Shown here: positions 27,324 through 36,659 of the stretch, in pieces
Position numbering within the stretch: position 1 is the first letter of the stretch
How the letters are laid out: every line of letters starts with the position of its first letter
Source: Flavobacteriales bacterium
Lineage (GTDB): Bacteria; Bacteroidota; Bacteroidia; Flavobacteriales; Flavobacteriaceae
DNA length: 42,807 bases
Assembly (NCBI GenBank): GCA_011525195.1
Contig: WTIP01000051.1
Coordinates: forward strand, 1 to 42,807
Direction of reading: 5' to 3'
Position numbers and translations under genes: made by a program
Notes under the pieces: generated by a model
Database searches by the model: none
The model's input: the letters and a program-made list of their open reading frames with translations, nothing else
What the model was told of the DNA's origin: nothing

Positions 27324-28280
27324 ATGTCGGTACTAGTCTATATAGAAAGCCAAGATCAACAGATAAAAAAATCAAGCTTAGAAGTAGCAGCCTATGGTCG
27401 GGCAGTAGCAGATGCCATGAATACTTCACTTATTGCGGTGACCTTTGGTCTAGCATATTCTGAGCTACTCAGCCATTATGGTGTAGACAAGGTTTGTAAT
27501 GTACAAACAGAAGGCGCCTCTTATTTTAACTTAAGTCGACATAGCGCTACTTTGGCTAGAGTAGCTTCTGAGGAAAAAGCGGCCGTCCTAATTGTCAGTG
27601 GTTCTGCCAATGGACGCTATCTAGGACCTGCAGTAGCAATGAAATTTGAGGCAACCTATTTTTCGAATGTAATTGGTCTTCCCCTTTCTTTTGCACCACT
27701 TAAAGTAAAACGGTCTTGTTTTACCAATAAAGCTTTTAATTACAGTACTTCCCATAAAGAGAAAGTAGTACTTTCTTTAGCCGCGAATACCTATGGTATT
27801 TTTGAAAAAAAGGTGAATATGGACCAAAGGACTGTTCAATATGCTTCAAGTACCTCTACGCTTGAAGTGGTTTCAGAAGAAAAATCAACACAGCAAGTGA
27901 GTATAGCGGATGCAGAGATTGTCGTATCAGGGGGTCGAGGATTAAAAGGACCTGAAAATTGGCACCTTATCGAAGATTTGGCTGCCGTATTAGGAGCGGC
28001 AACGGCCTGTTCTAAGCCTGTTTCAGATATGGGTTGGCGTCCACATAGCGAACACGTTGGTCAAACTGGAAAACCAGTGGCTTCTAATCTCTATATTGCC
28101 ATTGGAGTATCTGGGGCCATTCAGCATTTAGCTGGAATCAACTCTTCTAAGATCAAAGTAGTCATCAATAATGATCCTGAAGCTCCTTTTTTTAAAGCAG
28201 CTGACTATGGAGTTGTGGGGGATGCTTTTGAAGTCGTCCCTGTTTTGATAGAAAAACTCAAGACGCTTAAAGGAAATTGA
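27324..28280 (+). CDS. etfA: electron transfer flavoprotein subunit alpha
   Basis: A 318-residue ETF large subunit. The N-terminal domain is MSVLVYIESQDQQIKKSSLE. The FAD-binding C-terminal half carries IVVSGGRGLKGPENWHLIED, AAVLGAATACSKPVSDMGW, HVGQTGKPVASNLYIAIGVS and SGAIQHLAG. The end has VVINNDPEAPFFKAADYG and GDAFEVVPVL. The length is normal. It is the partner of the adjacent etfB. The next gene (DUF1080 lipoprotein) starts 39 bases after its stop and may be read from the same transcript. Confidence 0.96.
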   Translation: MSVLVYIESQDQQIKKSSLEVAAYGRAVADAMNTSLIAVTFGLAYSELLSHYGVDKVCNVQTEGASYFNLSRHSATLARVASEEKAAVLIVSGSANGRYLGPAVAMKFEATYFSNVIGLPLSFAPLKVKRSCFTNKAFNYSTSHKEKVVLSLAANTYGIFEKKVNMDQRTVQYASSTSTLEVVSEEKSTQQVSIADAEIVVSGGRGLKGPENWHLIEDLAAVLGAATACSKPVSDMGWRPHSEHVGQTGKPVASNLYIAIGVSGAIQHLAGINSSKIKVVINNDPEAPFFKAADYGVVGDAFEVVPVLIEKLKTLKGN

Positions 28281-28319
28281 ATGTTTTTTAATAATTTTAA
28301 GTTTCTAAACTTTAAAATT

Positions 28320-29063
28320 ATGAAGACCAAATATTTACTTCCCCTTTTCTGTAGTTCCTTGCTATTAATAGGTTGTCAAAATACCTCTAAAAAAGAGGAA
28401 CAAAAAAATCAAGAAGTGGCAGAAAGTCCTGAAACAGAGTGGACCTTATTGAGTCAGGAAAATTCACTTGAAGGGTGGCATATTTTTCAAAATGAAGACG
28501 GAAATAAAACAGGTTGGTCAGTGGCTGAGGGTGTATTTACCTTTGACTCAGAAGCCGCTCAAGGAAAGGGTAATAAAAGTTTGATTACAGATGAAAAATA
28601 TAAAAATTTCGAAATACAATTTGAGTGGAAGCTCTCTCCCAATTCCAATAGTGGGTTTATGTGGGGCGTAAGTGAAGAGTCTCAATATGACCATCCTTAT
28701 GTGACCGGTCCTGAAATCCAAATTATTGATGCGGAGATTTATGGAGTGGATCCCAAAAATCAAATTCATACTACAGCGGCCCTCTATGACATGATTGCGC
28801 CTGACCATGTAATGGCTAAAGAGGCAGGGGAGTGGAACAGCTATCACATTACCATTAACCACAATACCAACTTAGGGACTGTAATCCATAACGGTGAAGA
28901 AATCAATCGTTTTCCTTTACACGGTCCGGAGTGGGACGCGATGGTGAAGAATAGTAAATTCGCGGATATGGAAGGTTTCGGGAAATACCAAGAAGGACAT
29001 CTTTGCTTACAGGATCACCCTGGAGTGATTTCTTACCGTAATATTAAAATACGACGACTCTAG
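28320..29063 (+). CDS. DUF1080 (3-keto-disaccharide hydrolase) lipoprotein
   Basis: A 247-residue lipoprotein (LFCSSLLLIGC, Cys19) with one DUF1080 beta-sandwich, about 50-245: WTLLSQENSLEGWHIFQNED, FEIQFEWKLSPNSNSGFMWG and GPEIQIIDAE. The C-terminal end is GYHPGVI-like QDHPGVISYRNIKIRRL. Proteins of this family include 3-keto-glycoside hydrolases acting on oxidised sugars, so a role with the oxidation-type sugar enzymes upstream is possible but unproven. The signal peptide puts the start at 28320, although the frame is open to 28281. It is two bases before the next gene. Confidence 0.85.
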   Translation: MKTKYLLPLFCSSLLLIGCQNTSKKEEQKNQEVAESPETEWTLLSQENSLEGWHIFQNEDGNKTGWSVAEGVFTFDSEAAQGKGNKSLITDEKYKNFEIQFEWKLSPNSNSGFMWGVSEESQYDHPYVTGPEIQIIDAEIYGVDPKNQIHTTAALYDMIAPDHVMAKEAGEWNSYHITINHNTNLGTVIHNGEEINRFPLHGPEWDAMVKNSKFADMEGFGKYQEGHLCLQDHPGVISYRNIKIRRL

Positions 29064-29065
29064 TC

Positions 29066-29407
29066 ATGTACTCAAAATACCGCATTTTATCCCTACCCTA
29101 TAGGCTAATGGCTTTAGGGATCGTGGTATTTTTACTTTTCCCTTCTTTACTCAAAGTTTCACATGCCTACCAGTATCATACTGTTCAAAATGAATGTAAG
29201 CACAACACGACCCACCTTCATTCCAGTCAGTCTCACAATGATGCTTTAGATTATTACTTTCAAGTTTTAGCAGATTCAGAGTGGTTTCAATATGAGTTAA
29301 AGAAGCCCATATTTAGTTCTGATAAAGTCGAAAATTATAAGTCTTCCTCTTATACAACTGAAGTTTACCGCTTTAATACGCGCGGTCCGCCCTTTTTTAG
29401 ATTTTAA
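29066..29407 (+). CDS. small exported His-rich protein near the TonB receptor
   Basis: A 113-residue protein with a membrane-crossing or signal segment (LMALGIVVFLLFPSLLKVSHA). The mature part is rich in His and polar residues (ECKHNTTHLHSSQSHNDALD), with one Cys, and could bind metal. It ends in RFNTRGPPFFRF, a 'RGPP' ending I recall in small flavobacterial proteins next to metal TonB receptors. There is no known enzyme motif. It sits two bases after the DUF1080 gene and 58 bases before the lipoprotein gene. Confidence 0.6.
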   Translation: MYSKYRILSLPYRLMALGIVVFLLFPSLLKVSHAYQYHTVQNECKHNTTHLHSSQSHNDALDYYFQVLADSEWFQYELKKPIFSSDKVENYKSSSYTTEVYRFNTRGPPFFRF

Positions 29408-29423
29408 TACTTGTAATAATAAA

Positions 29424-29439
29424 GGCTAAACAAATAGCC
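29424..29439 (+). promoter_or_regulatory. small hairpin upstream of the metal-cluster lipoprotein
   Basis: GGCTA (29424-29428) and TAGCC (29435-29439) pair perfectly across a six-base loop, in the 58-base gap before the lipoprotein ATG at 29466. It could be an operator or an RNA hairpin. No U-tract or known box is present. Confidence 0.3.
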
Positions 29440-29465
29440 ATATTTTAATCTAAAAAACAACAATC

Positions 29466-30011
29466 ATGAAAAAAGTATTTTCAGTGATGCTATTCGCATC
29501 ACTACCCATAATTAGTTTATTTAATGCGTGTTCTAAAGAAGATCCAGAAATTGTCGAAGAACAAGAATTAATCACAACTGTAATCCTAACACTCACTTCA
29601 AATGGAGCTCCTGATCAAAGTGTACGTTGGACATTAGAGTCAGCGGATACGCCCACTATCTCACTACAAGTCAATCAAGAATATAAAGTAGCAATTTCTT
29701 TTCTAGATGAAAGTGATCCTCAAGATATCGAAGATATTACAGAAGAGGTAAGAGAAGAAGCTGATGAACACCAGGTATTCTATGAGTTTTCAGACGTGAA
29801 CGTTTCATATATTTCAGGAGAGGGCGACACAATTGATGAGGATAATAATCCGGTCAATGTCAATACGCTTTGGACTGTTACTGATTCTGGTTCGGGAAGT
29901 GTAACTGCATATTTGATTCATGAGCCTATTTCTAAAATAAGTAGTACGCGTGATGGGTTCGGAGGCGAAACAGATGTACAAGTCAGTTTTCCAATTGTGA
30001 TTACTGAATAA
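29466..30011 (+). CDS. lipoprotein of the TonB-receptor-linked 'type 1 periplasmic binding fold' annotation family
   Basis: A 181-residue lipoprotein (LPIISLFNAC, Cys22). The body has TTVILTLTSNG, a beta-rich region, then AISFLDESDPQDIEDITEEV followed by EEADEHQVFYEF, and a closing FGGETDVQVSFPIVI. I recall this layout from flavobacterial proteins given the 'type 1 periplasmic binding fold superfamily' name, which sit upstream of metal TonB receptors. The His in DEHQ and the acidic cluster could bind metal. It is 13 bases before the TonB receptor, so it is likely co-translated. Function is inferred from context only. Confidence 0.7.
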   Translation: MKKVFSVMLFASLPIISLFNACSKEDPEIVEEQELITTVILTLTSNGAPDQSVRWTLESADTPTISLQVNQEYKVAISFLDESDPQDIEDITEEVREEADEHQVFYEFSDVNVSYISGEGDTIDEDNNPVNVNTLWTVTDSGSGSVTAYLIHEPISKISSTRDGFGGETDVQVSFPIVITE

Positions 30012-30024
30012 ACTGTTTAATTTA

Positions 30025-32433
30025 TTGAATCAAATAAAGTTTTTTGTCCCTTTAACGTTACTTGCTTTGGCAACGGTAAAGGGACAACTTTGCTCTTTAA
30101 CTTTAGAAGGAAGAATAATTGACCTACATGAGGGTACCCCAATTTTTGGTGCAGTAATATCAATAGAGGGGACCACTCTTTTTGGGCAATCAGATGAAAG
30201 GGGCTATTATAAAATACCTGAAGTTTGTAAAGGTTCTTTGAAACTAAAAATTACACATGAGCAGTGCAATACCATTGAAAAAACCCTTTTTTTAGAGAGT
30301 AATAGGAATCAAAATTTTGAATTAGAGCATCATATCAATGAACTCAATGAAATCATACTCTCAGAGGCCGCTGTGAATCAACTTAATTTAAGTTTGACTG
30401 AGTCACGGCTTAATGCGGAAGAAATTGCCAAATTAAGTAATGATAATCTGGCAGAAGCTTTAAGTGGAATGGCGGGAGTGTCTGTATTAAAAACAGGAAG
30501 TGGAATTGCTAAACCTATGATTCACGGGCTCTATGGAAGTAGGGTGGCAATTGTTGCTGATGGAATGCGCTTGCAAGATCAAGAATGGGGGGCAGACCAT
30601 GCACCAAATATAGATTTAAATGGTTTTGAATCAGTACAAGTTGTGAAAGGAGTGGCAACCTTAAGGTATGGAGGTGATACTCCCGGAGGAATGATTGTGC
30701 TTAACCCGCAAAAAGCATATTTAGCAGATAGCCTCTATGGTGCTTCGGTAATTAATGGCGTAACAAATGGCAAAGGAGGCAGCATGAGTGCTAAATTGAC
30801 AAGGACTTTGTCAAATGGGTATTATTATTCGGGTCAATTTAGCCTTAAGCAATTTGGCGACCGAAAGGCACCAGATTATATACTCACTAATACAGGTTTA
30901 AAAGAATACGCTGTAGGGATGCGTATGGGAAGAAATAAAATAGTAAAGGGTTGGCATCTTGATTACAGACATTTTCAAAATACGACTGGAATATTAAGAG
31001 CAGCACATATAGGGAATATTGAAGATTTATTACGGGCCATTGAATCCAGTATACCCTTGCGAATCGACCCTTTTAGTTACACCCTCGATGCCCCAAAGCA
31101 AGAAGCCAAACATCAAAATTTACAGGCCCATTTTTTTAATGAGCTGAATGACCAATCTAAGCTAATTTTAAATTATTCATACCAACGCAGCAATCGAAAA
31201 GAATATGATGTGCGCAGAGGTAATAGGTCTGGACAAGCAGCCATCGATCTAACCTTAAATACCCATGATTTTCTGGGAAGAATAGAATGGGACAAAAATT
31301 TTGATTGGAATTTTGAATGGGGGTTAAATGGAATGATTCAGGATAATTTTTCAAACCCAGAAACAGGGGTTAAAAGACTTATTCCAGATTATATAAAAGT
31401 TCAAGCCGGCAGCTACCTCACAGGAAGCTATCGTCCTTCGACCACTTTTAATTGGGAATGGGGATTCCGCTATGATCAAATAGCTATAGACGCAAAAAAG
31501 TTTTACGATACCAAAATTTGGAATGAAAGCGGATACAGCAGTCGTTTTTCCGATATTGAGACCAAAGATTTCGGTACTCAAATCTTAGTGAATCCAAAAC
31601 TCAATTATGGCAATTTTAGCGGACAAACGGGAGTAGCCATCCAATTGGGAAAAAACTTAACAACCAGATTTTCTTATCTACATACCCAACGCGCACCCAA
31701 TATTTCTGAATTATTTAGTGATGGATTGCACCACTCTTTAGCAACGATTGAATACGGGAATTTACTCTTGGATAAAGAAATCTCCCATAAGCTACTACTG
31801 GGAATCAATCATACAGGAGGGAGTTTAAAATACGGTATTGAACCTTATGTGAACTGGATTAGTGATTTTATTTTTATTCAACCCACAGGAGTAGAGTTAA
31901 CCATAAGAGGGGCTTTTCCTGTTTGGGAGTATCAAGCTACAGATGTATTGATGTGGGGAGGGGATGCTTATATTGAAATGACACCCCATACCAATATTCA
32001 ATATAAAGCAGCGGCAGCTTATACCTATGCACAAGATCAACTAGCACAAAACCCTCTTATTAATGTGCCTCCTTTTTCTCTCTCACAACAGCTTAGCTAT
32101 CACTTTCCCAAATCCGCTTTAGAATTTGAATTGGCCCATCGTTATACCGCAGCTCAAAAGCGCTTTCCCAATACCAATTTTTATATAAGTCAAATTGAGT
32201 CAGGAGCTCGAGTCCAAAAAGAAATAGACATCAGTACGCCGCCCCCCGCTTTTCATACGTTTGATTTGTATCTGACCTGGCCGATTCAACAGCAAAGCAA
32301 AGTCAATACATCTTTGCGTATTATTATACAAAATATCACCAATACTACTTATTTTGATTATTTAAATCGATTGCGGTTTTACTCTGCTGAATTGGGTCGT
32401 ATTGCGCAGATTCAGCTTATTTTTCGTTATTAA
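30025..32433 (+). CDS. TonB-dependent receptor, ZnuD-like (probable metal uptake)
   Basis: An 802-residue outer-membrane receptor. Signal peptide at 1-20 (FVPLTLLALATVKGQ), carboxypeptidase-like regulatory domain about 25-95, plug domain about 105-230, and a 22-strand beta-barrel ending in the aromatic LIFRY. The plug has MIHGLYGSRVAIVADGMRLQ and EWGADHAPNID (Asp191-His192). This resembles the plug of ZnuD-type zinc receptors, which carry a PDHA motif. I infer uptake of zinc or a similar metal, supported by the His-rich protein and lipoprotein upstream. The start is TTG 30025; no ATG is near the signal peptide. Siderophore or other substrates are not excluded. Confidence 0.88.
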   Translation: MNQIKFFVPLTLLALATVKGQLCSLTLEGRIIDLHEGTPIFGAVISIEGTTLFGQSDERGYYKIPEVCKGSLKLKITHEQCNTIEKTLFLESNRNQNFELEHHINELNEIILSEAAVNQLNLSLTESRLNAEEIAKLSNDNLAEALSGMAGVSVLKTGSGIAKPMIHGLYGSRVAIVADGMRLQDQEWGADHAPNIDLNGFESVQVVKGVATLRYGGDTPGGMIVLNPQKAYLADSLYGASVINGVTNGKGGSMSAKLTRTLSNGYYYSGQFSLKQFGDRKAPDYILTNTGLKEYAVGMRMGRNKIVKGWHLDYRHFQNTTGILRAAHIGNIEDLLRAIESSIPLRIDPFSYTLDAPKQEAKHQNLQAHFFNELNDQSKLILNYSYQRSNRKEYDVRRGNRSGQAAIDLTLNTHDFLGRIEWDKNFDWNFEWGLNGMIQDNFSNPETGVKRLIPDYIKVQAGSYLTGSYRPSTTFNWEWGFRYDQIAIDAKKFYDTKIWNESGYSSRFSDIETKDFGTQILVNPKLNYGNFSGQTGVAIQLGKNLTTRFSYLHTQRAPNISELFSDGLHHSLATIEYGNLLLDKEISHKLLLGINHTGGSLKYGIEPYVNWISDFIFIQPTGVELTIRGAFPVWEYQATDVLMWGGDAYIEMTPHTNIQYKAAAAYTYAQDQLAQNPLINVPPFSLSQQLSYHFPKSALEFELAHRYTAAQKRFPNTNFYISQIESGARVQKEIDISTPPPAFHTFDLYLTWPIQQQSKVNTSLRIIIQNITNTTYFDYLNRLRFYSAELGRIAQIQLIFRY

Positions 32434-32681
32434 CGATAACGGTTTTAAAAGTTCTAAACCCTTCTTTTACAATTAGTAGAAGCAAAAGTGATAAACACTT
32501 ATACTGAAGTTCTAATTTACAGGATTTGATCATTTTTTTCTTTTTTAAAAGCGTTTAAAGCGACTTTTTTATAAATTATACTGTCTTTTGGTTTCTACTC
32601 TTTTTTTCTGAAAAATTGAACTAATTGTAAGTACTAAAAATTGGGTAGTCTAGGGGAAAAAGAAGAGGTAAAATTTGCAAA

Positions 32682-33245
32682 ATGAACAGCTATTTTTATG
32701 CTTTTTTATTGATGTGTTCTCCGCTGCTTTCTATAGCGCAGGAGCCAGCAGACTTGATTGAAAATCCGGAGGCTTATGCAGATCCCTCATCAGCTACACA
32801 ATTTGCCTTTGTGCAAGAACTATTGTATATAGCAGGCTATGTTCCTGAACAGATCGATATTTATCAAACGCTACCCAATTATGCACATGTCTATCGGGTA
32901 AAATTAGATTCTGTCAATGGAGGCTTTATTTTTGTGCGTTGGAATAAAAAAGAACAAAGACATGTTGTCGCTAATAAAATGATTGACCCAGGATTGTATT
33001 ATAATCTTAATGCAGCACAGGAAATTTTGAGAATGCAGACCGATAAAGCGACTTTTTCAACTGAAGATATAAGTTTACAAGCAAGCGACCAATTTAAACT
33101 GAGTGGGCAAGATATAAATGGTTTAAGAAAGGCTTATGAGGAAAAGCTCGAGGCACAAAAAAAGGTACAAGCCAATATGCATCAGGAACAACTCAACCGA
33201 GCCCAACGCAAGGTAGAGCGTAAAAAAAGTAAATCTAAAAATTGA
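32682..33245 (+). CDS. unknown exported protein with basic helical tail
   Basis: A 187-residue protein not recognised. It has a signal peptide (YAFLLMCSPLLSIAQ) and a central region (about 25-110) with SATQFAFVQELLYIAGYVPE and GGFIFVRWNKKEQRHVVANK. The tail (145-187) is a Lys/Glu/Arg/Gln-rich helix ending RAQRKVERKKSKSKN, likely a coiled coil or nucleic-acid/peptidoglycan-binding arm. The 248 bases before it (32434-32681) are AT-rich with no gene. Its end overlaps the convergent Rieske gene by 11 bases. Confidence 0.6.
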   Translation: MNSYFYAFLLMCSPLLSIAQEPADLIENPEAYADPSSATQFAFVQELLYIAGYVPEQIDIYQTLPNYAHVYRVKLDSVNGGFIFVRWNKKEQRHVVANKMIDPGLYYNLNAAQEILRMQTDKATFSTEDISLQASDQFKLSGQDINGLRKAYEEKLEAQKKVQANMHQEQLNRAQRKVERKKSKSKN

Positions 33246-33681
33246 TTGTAAGAATATTTCCCTCTAGACTTGCTTCATAACAGGTTAATGACCCGTTACA
33301 ATTGGCGCCATATGAATTTCCGTGATTACTGCACGTAAAGTTATTTCCATCAAATGACCAAAAGTCCCTGGCTCCCTGGTGTGGACATGCATTATCAAAT
33401 ACCCTTATTTCGTCTTCACTAATTCTGACTAAAAGAATATTCTCGTCTTTGAAATTTACCCACCCTCCTATTTCTTGCAAATCTGAAAATCGATTATCAT
33501 CAAGATTTATTTCGAGTTTTTTAGCCGTATTACCTTCATTAGCTGGATTATTAACTGTGGAATTCGAATCCACTTCTGGTTGCTCTTCTTCTGTCGCACA
33601 AGCCTCTATAAGTGGAATGCCAAATGCGGCCAAAACAAAAGGCTTACAAGCAGTTTTAAGGAAATTTCTTCGATCGTTCAT
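33235..33681 (-). CDS. exported Rieske [2Fe-2S] lipoprotein
   Basis: A 148-residue protein. The N-terminus has a twin-arginine motif (DRRNFLKTACKPFVLAAFG) and then a lipoprotein-type Cys28 (IEAC). The Rieske domain (about 55-148) has the cluster ligands Cys99 and His101 in NACPHQGA and Cys117 and His120 in TCSNHGNSY. Extra Cys128 and Cys134 lie in the following loop. Export via Tat fits a protein folded with its cofactor. It is a redox carrier of unknown partner. The frame is open to 33735, but the signal fixes the start at 33681. It is divergent from the second TonB receptor. Confidence 0.88.
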   Translation of the reverse strand: MNDRRNFLKTACKPFVLAAFGIPLIEACATEEEQPEVDSNSTVNNPANEGNTAKKLEINLDDNRFSDLQEIGGWVNFKDENILLVRISEDEIRVFDNACPHQGARDFWSFDGNNFTCSNHGNSYGANCNGSLTCYEASLEGNILTINF

Positions 33682-33747
33682 TACTTTTTTGTTTAAATAT
33701 AGTATAAAATAATTAAACAAAATTAAATTCTTCATTTAAAATTGATT

Positions 33748-33755
33748 TATTTTTG
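33748..33755 (+). promoter_or_regulatory. -7 promoter-like element before the second TonB receptor
   Basis: TATTTTTG, an exact TAnnTTTG match, ends five bases before the ATG at 33760. That would give an almost leaderless transcript. No -33 box is clear, so the call is tentative. Confidence 0.3.
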
Positions 33756-33759
33756 TGTT

Positions 33760-36120
33760 ATGAAAAAGAAATTGTTTTCCCTCTTTTTATTGATTTCCGC
33801 TTTTACAGTCGCTCAAAATACAGGAAGTGTAAGCGGACGGGTACTTGACGCGCAAAGCCAGCTGCCTTTAGGTGGCGCTACTGTTTTAATAGTGGGAACT
33901 TCCACGGGCGTAGTAACTGATGCAGAGGGATATTTTAAGATAGAAGAGATCCCTGCACAATCCTACAATATTGAAGTAAGTTACCTCGGCTTTGAAACCC
34001 AGACTTTGTATAACTATATCATTAAGTCTGTAGGTAATATCCCCTTGCGGTTTGAATTGGAAGAAGTGGCTGAAAATTTAGAGGAAGTGGTTTTGGTTCA
34101 AAGTCCTTTTAAAACAAGTAAAGAAACGCCCCTTTCAACCCAAACTTTTTCTGCTGTAGAAATTGAAACTTATCCGGGGGGAAATAATGATATCACGAAA
34201 GTGGTACAAAGCATGCCCGGTATTTCGCCCTCAATTGGTGGGTTTAGAAATGACATTATCATACGAGGGGGTGCACCGAATGAAACGGTTTATTACTTAG
34301 ATGGTGTGGAGATTCCTAATATTAATCATTTTAGTACACAAGGCAGTGCGGGCGGACCTGTAGGGATGGTAAATGTTTCTTTTATTAGGGAGGTTACTTT
34401 ATCTAGTTCCTCTTTTGGTGCGGAATATGACAATCCGCTATCAGGAATTTTAGCTTTTGAACAGCGCGAGGGAGACAATACAAAATTTGGAGGAAATTTT
34501 AGAGTTGGGGCGAGTGAAACCGCATTAACGCTTGAAGGGCCTTTATTCAGAAGAAATAAAGAAGTCCCATCAAAAACAAGTTTTTTATTTTCTGTTAGGA
34601 GAAGCTATTTGCAGTTTTTATTTGAACTGATAGGACTCCCGATACGACCCGATTATTGGGACTATCAATGGAAAATTAAACATGAAATTGATGCCTATAA
34701 TACCCTCAATTTTATTGGTATAGGATCGATTGATGATTTTTCTGTCAAGGCCCCCGATGAATTTGATGCTGCCCAGCAAGCCGATCTCGAGCAGGTTCCT
34801 ATCATTGACCAACGAAGCGCTACGGTGGGGCTTTCTTGGAAACGTAGTTTTAAAAATGGCAAAGGCTTTATGAATACAGTACTCAGTACGAATCGCTTAG
34901 ACAATCGTTTTGCCCGTTATCAAGACAATACTACAAAAACAGGAACTATTTTTCAAAATGACTCCTTCGAAGGAGAAACGAAATTACGTTTCCAAGCCAC
35001 GCAATTCTCTGATAAATGGAAATGGTCTGCAGGCTTTAACATTCAAAATTCAGATTATCAGAATAATACACAATTTATCTTTTATGATATTGCCTACCTC
35101 ACAATGCTTAATTTTTTAAAGTACGGATTGTTTATTAAAGGGACTCGTTCCTTTCTCAATGATCGGATGGATTTTTCTTGGGGTATTCGCTCAGATGCGG
35201 ACAGCTTTTCTTTAGGGTCTAATTTATTAGACAACCTTTCCCCTAGAGCCTCCCTCTCCTATGCATTAGACGAGCGCCAACAGTGTAAATTGAATGCATC
35301 AATTGGACGGTATTTTAAAATACCGACTTATACCATGCTCGGTTTTCAGAACCAGCAAGGCCGTTTTATCAACCAAGAGGCTGCCTATACACAGAGTAAT
35401 CATTATGTAATGGGATTTGAATACAATCTAGGTGCTGCTTCTCGTTTTACTGTTGAAGGTTTTAGAAAAGACTATTTTAATTATCCCATATCTGTCATTG
35501 ATGGCGTATCACTTGCCAATAAAGGCGGTGGATTTGAGGTCTTGGGGAATGAGGCCATTATTTCTGAAGGGACAGGTGAGAGTAAGGGGATAGAAGTTTT
35601 ATTTCAACAAAAACTTGCCAATAACTTTTATGGCATTTTTGCGTATACCTTCTTTTCAAGCGAATTTACGGGTGCGGATGGCATCCTGAGGCCTTCAGTT
35701 TGGGATAGCAGACACTTAATTTCTTTTTCAGGCGGTTATAAATTTAATCGCAATTGGGAATTGAGTGCCCGTTGGCGATTTGCAGGGAAAAATCCCTATG
35801 TTCCAGTAAATTTGGAGGCAAGCCTCGCCGCTTATCCTGAGCTAATTCTTGACTACAACCGCTTAGGAGAAGTACAACTCAATAGTTTTAATTTGGCCGA
35901 TATTCGAATTGATAAAAAGTGGAATTTTAAATCACTTTCTTTTAATTTTTATTTTGAAGTTCAAAACTTTTTGGCCCAGCCCAATCCTACTCCTCCTGAA
36001 TATGGCTTAAGTCGAAATCCAGATGGAAGTTTGATTACGCCTACAAGCCTCGTTGAATTAAATTTGAATGACAATAATAATACACCCCTCCCCACTTTTG
36101 GCTTAGTTCTTTATTTTTAA
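33760..36120 (+). CDS. TonB-dependent receptor with carboxypeptidase-like N-domain
   Basis: A 786-residue outer-membrane receptor. Signal peptide (KLFSLFLLISAFTVAQ), carboxypeptidase-like domain (about 20-105: GSVSGRVLDAQSQLPLGGAT, VTDAEGYFKIEEIPAQSY, YLGFETQT), plug domain (about 115-230: MPGISPSIGGFRNDIIIRGG, VYYLDGVEIPN), then a barrel ending FGLVLYF. No SusD partner or substrate-linked enzyme is adjacent, so the substrate is unknown. The frame extends upstream to 33742 but the signal peptide begins at the ATG at 33760. It ends one base before the convergent rimM stop. Confidence 0.92.
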   Translation: MKKKLFSLFLLISAFTVAQNTGSVSGRVLDAQSQLPLGGATVLIVGTSTGVVTDAEGYFKIEEIPAQSYNIEVSYLGFETQTLYNYIIKSVGNIPLRFELEEVAENLEEVVLVQSPFKTSKETPLSTQTFSAVEIETYPGGNNDITKVVQSMPGISPSIGGFRNDIIIRGGAPNETVYYLDGVEIPNINHFSTQGSAGGPVGMVNVSFIREVTLSSSSFGAEYDNPLSGILAFEQREGDNTKFGGNFRVGASETALTLEGPLFRRNKEVPSKTSFLFSVRRSYLQFLFELIGLPIRPDYWDYQWKIKHEIDAYNTLNFIGIGSIDDFSVKAPDEFDAAQQADLEQVPIIDQRSATVGLSWKRSFKNGKGFMNTVLSTNRLDNRFARYQDNTTKTGTIFQNDSFEGETKLRFQATQFSDKWKWSAGFNIQNSDYQNNTQFIFYDIAYLTMLNFLKYGLFIKGTRSFLNDRMDFSWGIRSDADSFSLGSNLLDNLSPRASLSYALDERQQCKLNASIGRYFKIPTYTMLGFQNQQGRFINQEAAYTQSNHYVMGFEYNLGAASRFTVEGFRKDYFNYPISVIDGVSLANKGGGFEVLGNEAIISEGTGESKGIEVLFQQKLANNFYGIFAYTFFSSEFTGADGILRPSVWDSRHLISFSGGYKFNRNWELSARWRFAGKNPYVPVNLEASLAAYPELILDYNRLGEVQLNSFNLADIRIDKKWNFKSLSFNFYFEVQNFLAQPNPTPPEYGLSRNPDGSLITPTSLVELNLNDNNNTPLPTFGLVLYF

Positions 36121-36121
36121 A

Positions 36122-36640
36122 TTAAAGCTCTAATAAACCCTCTGGGAGTTTTACATTGATTACCTTTTGCTTTCGGTCAACATGTAAAATAAAATCGTCA
36201 TGTATGGGAATCAAATGTATTTTTTTGGAATGGGACTCAATTTCAAATAGGGCCTGCGCCCCTTGTTCTACCACACCCTTAATGTGACCGATCAGCTGAT
36301 CTGCTTCTTTGAGCTCATAGCCAATCACTTCATGGTAGTAAAATTTATTTCCTTCTAAAGGGGGGAGAAGTGATAAAGGGAGATAAAGTGCGGTTTTCAG
36401 GAGGACCTCTGCCTCTTGTTCAGTTTTTACTTCTTCAAAGGCGACTCGAAGTAAATTCGACTTGTGTAATTGACATCTTCGAATAAAAAAAGGAACCAAA
36501 CCTGTGGGTAATTCCACAAATATTGATTCCAATTGTGTATAGTCTTCTGGATTATCGCTGTCTACTTTGACAAGAAGCTCCCCTTTAAAGCTGAATTTTC
36601 CAACGACGGTACCTACATAAAAGCAGTCTTCTTTCCGCAT
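36122..36640 (-). CDS. rimM: ribosome maturation factor RimM
   Basis: A 172-residue 30S assembly factor that binds uS19 during 16S rRNA head maturation. The N-terminal RimM domain has [20 protein letters not shown] and [18 protein letters not shown]. The C-terminal PRC-barrel-type domain has [14 protein letters not shown] and [10 protein letters not shown], then [20 protein letters not shown] and [10 protein letters not shown]. The length is normal. It starts 19 bases after rpsP, the usual operon partner. Confidence 0.95.
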   Translation of the reverse strand: MRKEDCFYVGTVVGKFSFKGELLVKVDSDNPEDYTQLESIFVELPTGLVPFFIRRCQLHKSNLLRVAFEEVKTEQEAEVLLKTALYLPLSLLPPLEGNKFYYHEVIGYELKEADQLIGHIKGVVEQGAQALFEIESHSKKIHLIPIHDDFILHVDRKQKVINVKLPEGLLEL

Positions 36641-36659
36641 TGTGGACTAAGAAAGCAAT

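Noticed and set aside
32434-32681. A gene or RNA in the 248-base gap before the unknown exported protein
   Set aside because: The gap is AT-rich with only short and weak inverted repeats and no ORF with a start and family match.
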